A DNA stretch of 64,000 nucleotides, from positions 124,001-188,000 of the forward strand of contig JBBIGQ010000003.1 of the NCBI GenBank assembly GCA_037447455.1, given 5' to 3'. Within the stretch, counting starts at the first letter, position 1. Each line of letters starts with the position of its first letter. Both the position numbers and the translations under genes were made by a program. This document shows positions 44,009 through 53,155 of the stretch, piece after piece. The notes beneath the pieces were generated by a model. That model saw only the letters and a list, made by a program, of their open reading frames with translations, had not been told where the DNA came from and did no database searches. Source of the stretch: BPGX01 sp037447455 (GTDB lineage Bacteria; Bacteroidota; Bacteroidia; B-17B0; Aurantibacillaceae).

Positions 44009-44045
44009 AGAAATAATTTTTAATGTATAGGAGCAAGTGTTTATA

Positions 44046-44053
44046 TAACTTTG
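44046..44053 (+). promoter_or_regulatory. Bacteroidota -7 box for mazG
   Basis: TAACTTTG matches TAnnTTTG and ends 9 bases before the ATG at 44063, so the mRNA would be nearly leaderless. The in-frame TTG at 44051 overlaps the box and is excluded as a start. Confidence 0.6.
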
Positions 44054-44062
44054 AGCAAAAAA

Positions 44063-44389
44063 ATGGAATTAAAAGAATTGCAGAAAAAAGTAGATGAATG
44101 GATAAAAGAGCATGGAGTTAGATATTTTAATGAGTTGACGAACACTGTCATTTTAATGGAAGAGGTGGGCGAAATGGCAAGAATCATTGCACGACAATAC
44201 GGAGAACAGTCGTTCAAGCCGGGAGAAAGTGGAGATAAACTTGGAGAAGAAATGGCAGATGTATTGTTTGTATTGATTTGTTTGGCGAACCAAACAGGCA
44301 TAAATTTAGAAGAAGCGTTTATGAAAAAAATGGTGCAGAAAACAGAACGTGACAAGGAGAGACATAAAAATAATAAAAAATTGTTGTAA
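44063..44389 (+). CDS. MazG-like nucleotide pyrophosphohydrolase
   Basis: 108 residues from the ATG at 44063, a small all-helical MazG/MazG-like protein. The metal site reads LMEEVGEMARIIARQ followed by GEEMADVLFVLICLANQTGINLEEAF, i.e. the ExxE and ExxD pairs of the family. It hydrolyses NTPs or dNTPs to monophosphate and pyrophosphate, as a house-cleaning enzyme. The exact nucleotide preference cannot be told. Its downstream neighbour is a porin-like gene with its own promoter. Confidence 0.85.
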   Translation: MELKELQKKVDEWIKEHGVRYFNELTNTVILMEEVGEMARIIARQYGEQSFKPGESGDKLGEEMADVLFVLICLANQTGINLEEAFMKKMVQKTERDKERHKNNKKLL

Positions 44390-44416
44390 ATATCTGTGAG
44401 AATTTGTGTAATTTTG
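44381..44416 (+). promoter_or_regulatory. Bacteroidota promoter of the small outer-membrane protein gene
   Basis: TTGTTG (44381-44386) is followed after 22 bases by TAATTTTG (44409-44416), fitting a -33/-7 pair. The -33 part overlaps the end of the mazG gene. Confidence 0.6.
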
Positions 44417-44437
44417 CGACTGTAAAAATAGAAGTAT

Positions 44438-45049
44438 ATGAAAAAAGTAATTATTAAATGGGGATTAATTTTAGTAGGATTTAATACGATGCTTTTGGCT
44501 CAGGATATTTTTACAAAAGGAACATCCATATTGAACCTTGGGATTGGTGCAGGAGGATACAGTAAATATGGATGGGGAACGGGTTATAGAGCAACGCCGT
44601 ATATTGGTGCGGCATTGGATTATGGCATTTATAGTTTTCCGGATGTGAAAGGACTGAGCATTGGCTTGGGTGGCTATCTGGGTTGGCGTGCTTATTCTAT
44701 ATCCTACAACAGAACGTGGAGAGACAAGAATGGTAATTGGCATTATGATAAACCGGTTACCGAACGATGGAATTTTTTTGCGATGGGCTTACGACCTACT
44801 ATACATTATTCATTTGAGAACGTGAAAGCAGAAGTGTATGCAGGTATTCCATTAGGGTATTTTTTTGTAAATTATTCTGCAAGTGATCCGGATTATGCCA
44901 GTTATTACAATTACTCTTATGGTTCTTTTTTTGATGTGGCGTTTTTTCTTGGTGCCAGATACTTTTTTACTGATAAATTAGGAGTATTTTTAGAAGGCGG
45001 CTACGGAGTATCTTATTTTAATATAGGTTTAAGTTTGAAAATCAAATAG
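44438..45049 (+). CDS. Small outer-membrane beta-barrel protein
   Basis: 203 residues. It has a signal peptide (about 1-21) and about eight amphipathic strands, starting ILNLGIGAGGYSKYG and ending in FFTDKLGVFLEGGYGVSYFNIGLSLKIK. The strands are rich in Gly, Tyr and Phe, and the periplasmic turns are short, as in OmpX/OmpW-sized eight-stranded barrels of Bacteroidota (outer membrane protein beta-barrel domain). No partner or specific ligand is indicated. It is monocistronic with its own promoter. Confidence 0.8.
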   Translation: MKKVIIKWGLILVGFNTMLLAQDIFTKGTSILNLGIGAGGYSKYGWGTGYRATPYIGAALDYGIYSFPDVKGLSIGLGGYLGWRAYSISYNRTWRDKNGNWHYDKPVTERWNFFAMGLRPTIHYSFENVKAEVYAGIPLGYFFVNYSASDPDYASYYNYSYGSFFDVAFFLGARYFFTDKLGVFLEGGYGVSYFNIGLSLKIK

Positions 45050-45057
45050 GTTCTTGA

Positions 45058-46410
45058 TTATAGTAAGTCGTTGGCCAGATTGGCTAATAAGCTTCTTTCG
45101 CCTTTTTGTAAAGTGATGTGTGCATAAATGGGTTGTCCTTTGAATTTTTCAATAAGGTAACTCAGTCCATTGCTTTGCGCATCCAGATAAGGAGTGTCAA
45201 TTTGGTTAATGTCACCGGTAAAGATAATTTTTGTGCCTTCACCGGCGCGAGTGATAATTGTTTTAATTTCGTGTGGAGTAAGATTTTGTGCTTCATCCAC
45301 GATAAAATAGATATTACTCAAACTTCTGCCGCGAATATATGCCAATGCTGAAACGAGTAGTTTTTCACTTTCAAGCATGTCGTTGATTTGTTTGAATTCT
45401 TTATCTTTTTCAGAATAAAGTGACTTGATGTATTTGAGATTATCCCAGAGTGGTTCCATATAAGGATTAATTTTTTGTTGAATGTCGCCGGGCAAATAGC
45501 CGATGTCTTTATTACTGAGTGGCACAATTGGGCGTGCGAGGTAGATTTGCTGATAGTTGCGGCGACGCTCTAATGCGCCGGCCATAGATAACAATGTTTT
45601 TCCTGTGCCGGCTACGCCTTGAAGTGTTACGAGACGTATATCATCGTTGAGCAAGGCGTCCAGTGCAAAAGTTTGTTCTGCATTTTTGGGTGTTATTCCA
45701 AACGCAGAATGTTTGTGTACACGAATCAGTTTATTGTTGATAGCATCGTAGCGCGCCAATACAGATTGGTTGTTGTTTTTAAGAATGAAATACTGATTGG
45801 GAATTAATTTTTGTTTGGCGAGTGCTTTTGCATCACATTCACCGACTTGATAGAGTTGTTGAATGATAGAGGTTTTTACTTTATTAAATTCTGCTTTACC
45901 GGTATATAATTCATCTACTTGTTTGATTTTACCAGTTTCATAATCTTCGGCTTGGATATTCAGGGATTTTGCTTTGATGCGGAGGTTGATATCTTTTGTA
46001 ACCAGGATGACTTTACGAGTGGGATATTTTTCCTGTAAATAAAGTGTCGTATTTAAAATTTTGTGGTCGGGTTTTCGTTCATCAAAAATTTTTTCGGCAT
46101 TTAGTTTTGAGTCGGTGTGCATTTCAATTTTGAAGCGTCCAACCGCCCGACCATTGATAGGTATCCATTCCTGTAAGGTATGATTGCCAGATTGTTTGTC
46201 AATGTAACGAATGAATTCACGGGCAGCAAAGTTTTTGGTATCGTTCCCTTTTTTGAAGTTATCTAATTCTTCCAAAACCGTGATGGGTATAACGACATTG
46301 TTGTCTTTGAAATTTTTAATAGCTGTATGGTCATAAATTATTACTGAAGTATCTAATACAAAAATTTTACGTTCGTTCTCAGAAATTGTTTTTTTCTTTT
46401 TTTGAATCAT
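45058..46410 (-). CDS. PIN domain - PhoH-like ATPase
   Basis: 450 residues from the ATG at 46410; a much longer frame upstream has no family similarity. An N-terminal PIN nuclease domain (about 18-160) starts KIFVLDTSVIIYD and later has the acidic TKDINLRIKAK. After a linker the PhoH ATPase domain (about 245-445) has Walker A GVAGTGKTLLS, Walker B YFIVDEAQNLT and the arginine-rich TRAGEGTKIIFTGDINQ. This YlaK/PhoH2-like architecture is thought to act on RNA. It is convergent with the outer-membrane protein gene and divergent from dus. Confidence 0.9.
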   Translation of the reverse strand: MIQKKKKTISENERKIFVLDTSVIIYDHTAIKNFKDNNVVIPITVLEELDNFKKGNDTKNFAAREFIRYIDKQSGNHTLQEWIPINGRAVGRFKIEMHTDSKLNAEKIFDERKPDHKILNTTLYLQEKYPTRKVILVTKDINLRIKAKSLNIQAEDYETGKIKQVDELYTGKAEFNKVKTSIIQQLYQVGECDAKALAKQKLIPNQYFILKNNNQSVLARYDAINNKLIRVHKHSAFGITPKNAEQTFALDALLNDDIRLVTLQGVAGTGKTLLSMAGALERRRNYQQIYLARPIVPLSNKDIGYLPGDIQQKINPYMEPLWDNLKYIKSLYSEKDKEFKQINDMLESEKLLVSALAYIRGRSLSNIYFIVDEAQNLTPHEIKTIITRAGEGTKIIFTGDINQIDTPYLDAQSNGLSYLIEKFKGQPIYAHITLQKGERSLLANLANDLL

Positions 46411-46569
46411 AATAAATTTTTTTCCAAAGAAAATGGATTTGTGAGTTATGAAATTATTAAATGAATAAAAAATATAAACAGGTAAATGTGGATTGTCGGA
46501 TTTATGAGTTATGATGAATAAAAACTTTTTTGTTTGCGGGAGGATTAAAAAATACCGACCTTTGTAAAG

Positions 46570-47625
46570 ATGAAAATAGGAAATGTAGAAATATCCCATT
46601 TTCCATTATTACTTGCGCCAATGGAGGATGTGAGCGATCCGCCGTTTCGCTTTGTTTGCAAGCAAAATGGAGCAGATGTAATGTTTACAGAGTTTATTAG
46701 TAGTGAAGGGTTAATTCGTGATGCTATTAAAAGTAAAAAGAAATTAGATATTTTTGAGTATGAGCGTCCGATTGGTATACAAATTTTTGGCGGGGATGAA
46801 GAGGTTTTGTCGCTCGCAGCAAAAATAGCAGAAGCGGTACAACCCGATTTTTTAGACATTAATTTTGGTTGTCCGGTTAAAAAAGTAGTGTGTCGTGGAG
46901 CGGGAGCAGGAGTTCTGAAAGATGTGGCATTAATGGAACGACTTACCAGAAGGGTTGTTCAAAGTGTTCAAGTACCTGTCACGGTCAAAACACGATTGGG
47001 CTGGGATGAAAAATCTATTAATATTCTCGAAGAAGCATTGCGGTTGCAGGATGCAGGTATAAAAGCATTGAGTATTCACGCCCGAACACGTGCTCAAATG
47101 TACAAAGGCGAAGCGAATTGGGAATACATTTTACAAGTTAAAGAATATCCGGATATTGAAATTCCGATTTTTGGAAACGGCGATGTTGATTCACCGCAAA
47201 AAGCAAAGGCATACAAAGAGAAATATAAAGTGGACGGAATAATGATAGGAAGAGCGTCTATTGGCTATCCGTGGATATTCAGAGAAATAAAACATTACTT
47301 TAAAACCGGTGAATTGTTGCCAGCGCCTACTCTGTATGAAAGGATACAGGTTTGTAAAACACATTTGTTGAAGTCCATAGAATGGAAAGGAGAACGATTT
47401 GGTATATTGGAAATGCGCAGACATTATGCGAATTATTTTAAGGGCATCCCTTATTTTAAGCCCATCCGGAATGAATTGGTTACAACAGATGAGTTAAGTC
47501 ATATTTTGGATATTTTAGAAAGTATTCCAGAACGATTACAAGGTACAAAAAATAATATTGTGAACGATGAAACATTGATGGAAGGAGAACGTTATAATTC
47601 TTATGAAAATTATTGTGATGCGTAG
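46570..47625 (+). CDS. tRNA-dihydrouridine synthase
   Basis: 351 residues, FMN-dependent TIM barrel. It starts with LLAPMEDVSDPPFRFVCKQNGAD, has the active-site loop NFGCPVKKVVCRGAGAG with the catalytic Cys, VKTRLGWDEKS, LSIHARTRAQMYKGEANW and the phosphate site GNGDVDSPQKA and GIMIGRASIGYPW. It most resembles the DusB group. It reduces uridines in the D-loop of tRNA. The last codons overlap the start of the next gene. Confidence 0.92.
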   Translation: MKIGNVEISHFPLLLAPMEDVSDPPFRFVCKQNGADVMFTEFISSEGLIRDAIKSKKKLDIFEYERPIGIQIFGGDEEVLSLAAKIAEAVQPDFLDINFGCPVKKVVCRGAGAGVLKDVALMERLTRRVVQSVQVPVTVKTRLGWDEKSINILEEALRLQDAGIKALSIHARTRAQMYKGEANWEYILQVKEYPDIEIPIFGNGDVDSPQKAKAYKEKYKVDGIMIGRASIGYPWIFREIKHYFKTGELLPAPTLYERIQVCKTHLLKSIEWKGERFGILEMRRHYANYFKGIPYFKPIRNELVTTDELSHILDILESIPERLQGTKNNIVNDETLMEGERYNSYENYCDA

Positions 47626-49081
47626 TGTATTCAGTTTGCGTCCAAGCATGTTTTGGATTTTATTTTTGTTTAGTAATATTCTCTTTTCTCAAAATATAAT
47701 TATACATGGGAATGCATATCCGGCATATTTGAATAATTCAGATAAAGTAGCGAAATTATTTGTTTATTCTGATTTCATTACATATCAAGAAATTTTGATG
47801 GATAAAGATTCATTGGACGATAAAGGGCGATTCACATTGAAATTGTATTCTGATAAGATACAGCCCGTCGTCATCAAAATTAAAAATGCAGTTGTCAAGG
47901 TTTATGTAGAACCGACAGTTCAAGGGATAAGAGAATACATTATTAAAATGTATCCACCTGATTCTGTAAAAGTAAACACGAATGATATTGAGATGAATGC
48001 TTCTATTTCAATACTTACTTATGATACAACAGATTTAAATTCGTTGATTTTTGATTTTAATAGAATATACAACAAATACCTTGATGAAGCGATGATTAAA
48101 TTTTTGAACAGAAACGTGTTATTCAAGAAATTAGATAGTATTTTAGTTGAAAGTAAACAAGCATTCAAAACAATACAGCATCCATATTTTCAGAATTATA
48201 TTGATTATAACATTGCTAACCTAAATGTTAATGCGACACGTGATAAAAATGTGATGGCCAATATCTTTTTGATAAACAAGCCCGTTCAATATGATAATTA
48301 TGATTATATGGAGTTTTTTAATGCTTTTTTCAAAGATTATTTAATGGCTGATATTACGAAACAAAAACATCAAACCATTTACTATGTGGTGAATAAAAGC
48401 ACAAACATTCGGCAGTTATTGGAGTATATTAAAGAAGATAAGTTATTAAACTCAAATGATACTTTGAAAGAGTTGGTATTGATTCAAAACTTGTATCATT
48501 TTTATTTTAATGATAAGTTTAATCCTTATGCTGTACAGATTTTATTAGAGCAGTTTTTGAATTATACAAAAATGGCTTCTCATAGAAAGATTTTACAGAA
48601 TATTATTCAAGATCTGAATAAACTCAAGCAAGGTACTGAAGCACCAGATTTTGTGGCACTTACAAAAGATAGTACAATTTTTCAATTGTATTCTTTAGGC
48701 AACAAACAATATATTTATTTAAATTTCTTTTCATTGAAAAGCCCGAATAGTTTAAAGGAATTAAAAGAAATGCAAGTATTGAATGATAAGTTTGGTAATA
48801 ATGTCAAATTTGTTTCTGTATGTGTGGATGAAGATTTTGAAGCGTTCAGGAAGTTTGTAAGACAAAATTCAAATTACAAATGGATATTTTTGTGGAATTA
48901 TCAGTCAAGAAATGATTTTTCTGCAAAAGTGAAATATAATGTCAAAGCCACGCCTTTGTTTTTTTTGATAGATACCAATAAACTACTCGCACTTTCGCCT
49001 GCACCAGCACCTTCGGATGGAATTTATTATCATTTTCAGAAGTTGTTTAAAAGAAAAAACAGAAACAAAATTGGAGAGTGA
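47618..49081 (+). CDS. Secreted thioredoxin-fold protein lacking CxxC
   Basis: 487 residues from the ATG at 47618, with an alternative start at 47603. A signal peptide (about 1-25, ending LFSQ) is followed by a DUF4369-like beta region and a long helical middle. The C-terminal TlpA-like domain runs from ~340 (EAPDFVALTKDSTIFQLYSLG). Where TlpA has WCxPC this protein has FFSLKSPNS, so the redox pair is absent, but the cis-proline strand KATPLFFLID is present. It may therefore be a binding module rather than a reductase. It overlaps dus and lies 2 bases from the convergent alkyltransferase-like gene. Confidence 0.75.
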   Translation: MRSVFSLRPSMFWILFLFSNILFSQNIIIHGNAYPAYLNNSDKVAKLFVYSDFITYQEILMDKDSLDDKGRFTLKLYSDKIQPVVIKIKNAVVKVYVEPTVQGIREYIIKMYPPDSVKVNTNDIEMNASISILTYDTTDLNSLIFDFNRIYNKYLDEAMIKFLNRNVLFKKLDSILVESKQAFKTIQHPYFQNYIDYNIANLNVNATRDKNVMANIFLINKPVQYDNYDYMEFFNAFFKDYLMADITKQKHQTIYYVVNKSTNIRQLLEYIKEDKLLNSNDTLKELVLIQNLYHFYFNDKFNPYAVQILLEQFLNYTKMASHRKILQNIIQDLNKLKQGTEAPDFVALTKDSTIFQLYSLGNKQYIYLNFFSLKSPNSLKELKEMQVLNDKFGNNVKFVSVCVDEDFEAFRKFVRQNSNYKWIFLWNYQSRNDFSAKVKYNVKATPLFFLIDTNKLLALSPAPAPSDGIYYHFQKLFKRKNRNKIGE

Positions 49082-49083
49082 AA

Positions 49084-49404
49084 TTATTCTGTACAGGGCT
49101 CCCAATAAACTTTTTCAAAGTTTTGAACCTGATTGTTTTTAATACAAATGCCTTCGGACTCCAATAGTTCCTGCATTCTGTCAGGTGTTTCAAAATGATG
49201 TTTCCCTGTGAGCAAGCCGTTTCTATTTGCAACCCGGTGTGCTGGAATAGAAGGATCGTAATGGTGAGATACATTCATAGCATAGCCCACTAATCGTGAA
49301 GAACGTGTGGCACCTAAGCATCTTGCAATTGCACCATAAGTGGTTACTCTTCCTTTTGGTATTCGGCGGACAATTTCGTATACTTTTAAGTAAAATTCAT
49401 TCAT
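49084..49404 (-). CDS. Alkyltransferase-like protein (ATL), MGMT fold without the catalytic Cys
   Basis: 106 residues from the ATG at 49404. The DNA-binding MGMT domain is visible as VRRIPKGRVTTYGAIARCLG and GYAMNVSHH. The active-site motif PCHR of true methyltransferases reads PAHRVANRNG, so the acceptor cysteine is Ala and no alkyl transfer is expected. ATL proteins instead bind O6-alkylguanine and hand it to nucleotide-excision repair. It overlaps the transporter gene by eight bases and is last of a three-gene unit. Confidence 0.88.
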   Translation of the reverse strand: MNEFYLKVYEIVRRIPKGRVTTYGAIARCLGATRSSRLVGYAMNVSHHYDPSIPAHRVANRNGLLTGKHHFETPDRMQELLESEGICIKNNQVQNFEKVYWEPCTE

Positions 49405-50050
49405 ACGAAGGTATCCATTTTTCAATGAGTTTGTGACCAAGATAAATAAAAGGAATCAAAAGAATAGCAACGATTAATTTGAATGAATAGCCGTATAGTG
49501 CATTATTCACGAACTCTGAAAATTTCCAATAGCCGGGTAGAACAAAGGCAATGAACTGTACCACAAAGGTGTCAATCAATTGGCTGATAATTGTACTTCC
49601 GGTAGCCCTTAACCAGATAAGATATTTTCCGGTGGCTTTGCGGATAAGCCAAAAGGTATATATATCCACTAATTGCGAAATTATAAATGCAGTAATGCTT
49701 CCAACAATAATCCATTGAGATTGGCCAAATACTTTATTAAACACTAGATCGTTTACAGGAGAAAAACTTACAGCCGGAATTTGCATTGCGATGGCTAATA
49801 AAATGTAAATGTAGACGATAAGTCCCACGGTAATAAACGTTAATTTGCGAACGCCGTCTTTACCAAAATGCTCGTTGATTAAATCGGTCAGTAAAAAAAC
49901 TACCGGCCAGAGAATAATTCCAATGCTTTGAGTAAAGATACCAAAAAAGTTGACGAGTTTACCACCAATGAGTTCTACTACAATAGCGTTGGTAATAAAG
50001 AAACCGGCTAAAACAAGGAATACTAAGTCCTTTTTGTTTTTGAAATCCAT
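49397..50050 (-). CDS. Queuosine precursor transporter (YhhQ/DUF165)
   Basis: 217 residues with about six membrane segments. The family marks are VVELIGGKLVNFFG, FLLTDLINEHFGKDGVRKL and the later STIISQLIDTFVVQFIAF. The family imports queuine or preQ0/preQ1 for the tRNA modification queuosine. The start overlaps the stop of the upstream OmpA lipoprotein gene by one base (TAATG), and its end overlaps the ATL gene. tRNA-linked functions are common in this window but the operon itself is mixed. Confidence 0.9.
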   Translation of the reverse strand: MDFKNKKDLVFLVLAGFFITNAIVVELIGGKLVNFFGIFTQSIGIILWPVVFLLTDLINEHFGKDGVRKLTFITVGLIVYIYILLAIAMQIPAVSFSPVNDLVFNKVFGQSQWIIVGSITAFIISQLVDIYTFWLIRKATGKYLIWLRATGSTIISQLIDTFVVQFIAFVLPGYWKFSEFVNNALYGYSFKLIVAILLIPFIYLGHKLIEKWIPSYE

Positions 50051-52041
50051 TAATTCAATTTGTAAACACGGATTTTGGCTCTACGGTTGCGGCTATGAAT
50101 ACCATCGGGACATTTTTCAAGATCTTTTTCATTACAATATTGCAATGCGCCTTTGCCTTTATATTCAAGAACTTGTTTTTTGTTTAATCCATTATTCACA
50201 AGATAGCGATATACTTGCTTAGCCCTATCGCTTGATATTTGACGATGTTTGTATTTGTTACCAAACAAGTCACTATAAGCTTCTACTTTTACAAACAATT
50301 GATATTTTTTCAGGAGTTCAATGTTATGGTTGATTTTTGTTAGATATTCTTCTTTGATATTGCTTTTATCAAAATCAAAATAAATGGATGTTGTATCAAA
50401 ATCTAATGAGTACAAAATGTTATCAGGAATTTCTCCTTTTGGAAGAGAAGCAAGGTCAATTTTAGAGGGGGTAGAATTGCTGACTAAAACAGGAACAGCA
50501 TTTTCAATGCCTTTTGTAAGTTGAATTTTGAATGGGTTTAAACAAGTATCACATACAATAACGGCTTCATAAACGACCTGTTCTTTTTCGCCTGTACGCA
50601 CTATGCAATTTGTTTCGGAATTATTGATGGTATTGCTTTTAATTTTCCATTCGGGAAAATACGCTTGATATGGCGAAGGAAGATGTGTACTTAAATGATA
50701 AGTTGAATCATTCAGTTTATTAGCAACAATTTCTCCAACTTTGAAATCAGTAACAGGAATATTTTTGAATTTATCAAAATACAAAATTTTGTAAATGTCC
50801 ATATCGCCATATCCGCCTTTTCTGTATGAAGAGAAATAAACATTATTTTTGATAGAATCTTCAATGTAAAAAATATCGTGTCCGTAGGAATTGATGGGTT
50901 GTCCAAGATTAACGGGTTCACTCCATCTGGTGCCATTCCATTCGCTTTTGTAAACATCAAAATTACCGAAGCCCGTATGTCCGTTAGAAGCGAAATAAAG
51001 TGTTTTTTCATCATCTGAAAGAAAAGGGGCATCTTCGTCGTATTCTGTATTGATAGGGCTTCCAAGGTTTTCTAGTGCTGACCAAGTACCATCCGGATTT
51101 TTTCTGGAAATATAAATGTCCAATCCACCAATTCCATTTTCAGAGTCACTGGTAAAGTATAAAGTTTTACCGTCTTTCGATAAAAAAGCATGATTTTGGT
51201 AATAGCCCATATTGATGGTTTTTGAGAGTGGCTTATTTTTTTGAGTGGCAATGGAATCAAGAGAAACCTGAGTTATTTTAGTATCTTCAAAAATAAACAG
51301 ATATTTTTTATTACCTGAAACAGAGATGAGAGAACGGTTTGTATTGGGCTTTATTTTTTTGTTTGAGGTAGGAATGTAGAGATAGTCCACTTTTTCAGGG
51401 TTACCGTTTTTTAATTTAGTCGTGTACGTGGCTTCAAAATACTTACCATCCCATTCGTTGAACTTTTCTTTTTCAGAATCTTTTCTTTTGGAGGTAAAGT
51501 AGAGTTCATCATTTATAAAAGTAGGAACATATTCAGGTGCAGAAGTATTGATTTTTTTCCCAAGATTCACAACTTTAATGTTGTTATTTTTTTCGTTTTG
51601 ATGTTGTAAAGCATATTGACAATCGGCTTTTCGTTTTTTGATGTCTTTTTGAAAATCATTGTTGTCTTCTTCAACAGCGACAACGTCATCCAGGTTATTC
51701 AACATTTCTAATGCTTTTTCCATTTGTCCATGAAATTGATACGATTTGGCAAGAGCGTAAATTACATCAGCAGAAGTGTCTTTGGGGCTGTGTAAATACG
51801 CCTTTTCTAAGTAAGGCAAAGCGTCTTCGTATAAATTCATATAGTTGCACAGCATGACGCCCAAGGCAGCATTGGCTTTATAGTTATCCTTCTCTATTTC
51901 CAATGCTTTTTTATATTCATCAATGGCTTTGTCTATTTTCAGTGATTGGGTATATCGTTCCGCACGTTTGATATGTTTGTTTACAGTAGAGCAAGATGCA
52001 AGCAAAAGTAAATTTAGAACTGTAAAAAATATTTTATACAT
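50050..52041 (-). CDS. TPR - PD40 propeller - OmpA-type lipoprotein (PorE-like)
   Basis: 663 residues from the ATG at 52041. The signal peptide ends in the lipobox LLASC. TPR-like repeats (about 18-115) are followed by PD40/WD40-like propeller blades (about 160-445) with repeated LYF..S...G.GG.DIY patterns. A beta region lies next, then a C-terminal OmpA peptidoglycan-binding domain (about 540-663) with YFDFDKSNIKEEY and SDRAKQVYRYLVNNGL. This order matches PorE of the type IX secretion system of Porphyromonas, which tethers the machinery to peptidoglycan. The similarity is architectural; many Bacteroidota paralogues share the layout. Confidence 0.8.
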   Translation of the reverse strand: MYKIFFTVLNLLLLASCSTVNKHIKRAERYTQSLKIDKAIDEYKKALEIEKDNYKANAALGVMLCNYMNLYEDALPYLEKAYLHSPKDTSADVIYALAKSYQFHGQMEKALEMLNNLDDVVAVEEDNNDFQKDIKKRKADCQYALQHQNEKNNNIKVVNLGKKINTSAPEYVPTFINDELYFTSKRKDSEKEKFNEWDGKYFEATYTTKLKNGNPEKVDYLYIPTSNKKIKPNTNRSLISVSGNKKYLFIFEDTKITQVSLDSIATQKNKPLSKTINMGYYQNHAFLSKDGKTLYFTSDSENGIGGLDIYISRKNPDGTWSALENLGSPINTEYDEDAPFLSDDEKTLYFASNGHTGFGNFDVYKSEWNGTRWSEPVNLGQPINSYGHDIFYIEDSIKNNVYFSSYRKGGYGDMDIYKILYFDKFKNIPVTDFKVGEIVANKLNDSTYHLSTHLPSPYQAYFPEWKIKSNTINNSETNCIVRTGEKEQVVYEAVIVCDTCLNPFKIQLTKGIENAVPVLVSNSTPSKIDLASLPKGEIPDNILYSLDFDTTSIYFDFDKSNIKEEYLTKINHNIELLKKYQLFVKVEAYSDLFGNKYKHRQISSDRAKQVYRYLVNNGLNKKQVLEYKGKGALQYCNEKDLEKCPDGIHSRNRRAKIRVYKLN

Positions 52042-52057
52042 AGAAAAGTTTTGTTTG

Positions 52058-52065
52058 CAAATATA
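52058..52065 (-). promoter_or_regulatory. Bacteroidota -7 box for the PorE-like operon
   Basis: Reverse-strand TATATTTG ends 16 bases before the ATG at 52041, and lies in the 37-base gap after anmK. It also argues against the long reading frame starting at 52155. Confidence 0.6.
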
Positions 52066-52078
52066 CAATTTAAATGAA

Positions 52079-53155
52079 TTAAATAATAATAATTTCTCCA
52101 CAAGATGCAGATTGAGAAGCTCCAGTGGCAGATGGAATGGTGTTGGATTTTTCATATATTCTCAGATAACCCAATAAGGCGAATATCAATGCTTCTTTGA
52201 ATTTAATGAGGGTTTTATCTGGGATAATAATTTTTTTATTTGAATGAAAGTTTATGAGATCAATTAAATACTTGTTTAATGCACCGCCACCAGTGATTAA
52301 AACATTTTGAATATCGGATAAGTTGATGACTTGACTAATTTTGAGAGCAATATGTTCCGTTAAGGTGGACAAATAATCTTCATTGGAAAGTTTGTATTTC
52401 TGAAATAAAGGAAGGTAATGTTCTTCAAAGTATTCTCTGTTCAAGGATTTAGGTGGCTTTTGAAAAAAGTAAGGCAGATTATTTAATGCATTGAGTAAAG
52501 CGATATTAATCTTACCTTTTCTGGCAAGGTTTCCATTTTTATCATACGATTTGTTGAGTTTTTGTGCAAAAAAATTGAGCGCTATGTTTGCGATGCAGAT
52601 GTCGTAAGATACTTGGGATTTTTGAATGAATACATTGGCAATACCACCTATGTTAAGAAAAGCATCATAGTGAGAAAACAATAATTTATCCCCAATAGGA
52701 ACGAGTGGTGCACCCTGTCCGCCTAAGGCAATATCCACGTTTCTGAAATTGTGAATGACAGGAAGGTGTGTAATAGCAGCTAATTGATGCGCATTGCCTA
52801 ATTGAACTGAAAAACCTTTTTTAGGGTAATGGAAAACCGTATGCCCGTGAAAGGCAATGGCATTGGCTTTGAGATGATTTTTCGAAATCCACTGATTTAA
52901 TTTTTTGCCAATCCATTGACTATAAAGTACATCTTGTTCAAAGAAAGAAATGGCAGAAGTGTTTCGGATATTTTGAAGAATGTGGATTATTTGGGGTGAG
53001 TAAGAAAAAGTTTTTGCCAGCAAAATTTTGTAATGAATGGATTGGTTAGAAAATTTAAATTGACAAAGAGCGGCGTCCAGTCCATCCATTGAAGATCCGG
53101 ACATTAATCCTATAATGTTGAGGGTGGATTGGTTTAGTACTTGTTTTTTCCCCAT
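52079..53155 (-). CDS. anmK: Anhydro-N-acetylmuramic acid kinase
   Basis: 358 residues from the ATG at 53155. The ATP/substrate loop IIGLMSGSSMDGLDAALC starts the domain, followed by IAFHGHTVFHYP, IVHNFRNVDIALGGQGAPLVPIGD and LNIGGIANVF, and the C-terminal LITGGGALNKYLIDLI. It phosphorylates and opens 1,6-anhydroMurNAc from peptidoglycan recycling, giving MurNAc-6-phosphate. The product is then handled by MurQ, not seen here. The start overlaps galE by 22 bases, so these two genes are translationally coupled. Confidence 0.93.
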   Translation of the reverse strand: MGKKQVLNQSTLNIIGLMSGSSMDGLDAALCQFKFSNQSIHYKILLAKTFSYSPQIIHILQNIRNTSAISFFEQDVLYSQWIGKKLNQWISKNHLKANAIAFHGHTVFHYPKKGFSVQLGNAHQLAAITHLPVIHNFRNVDIALGGQGAPLVPIGDKLLFSHYDAFLNIGGIANVFIQKSQVSYDICIANIALNFFAQKLNKSYDKNGNLARKGKINIALLNALNNLPYFFQKPPKSLNREYFEEHYLPLFQKYKLSNEDYLSTLTEHIALKISQVINLSDIQNVLITGGGALNKYLIDLINFHSNKKIIIPDKTLIKFKEALIFALLGYLRIYEKSNTIPSATGASQSASCGEIIII

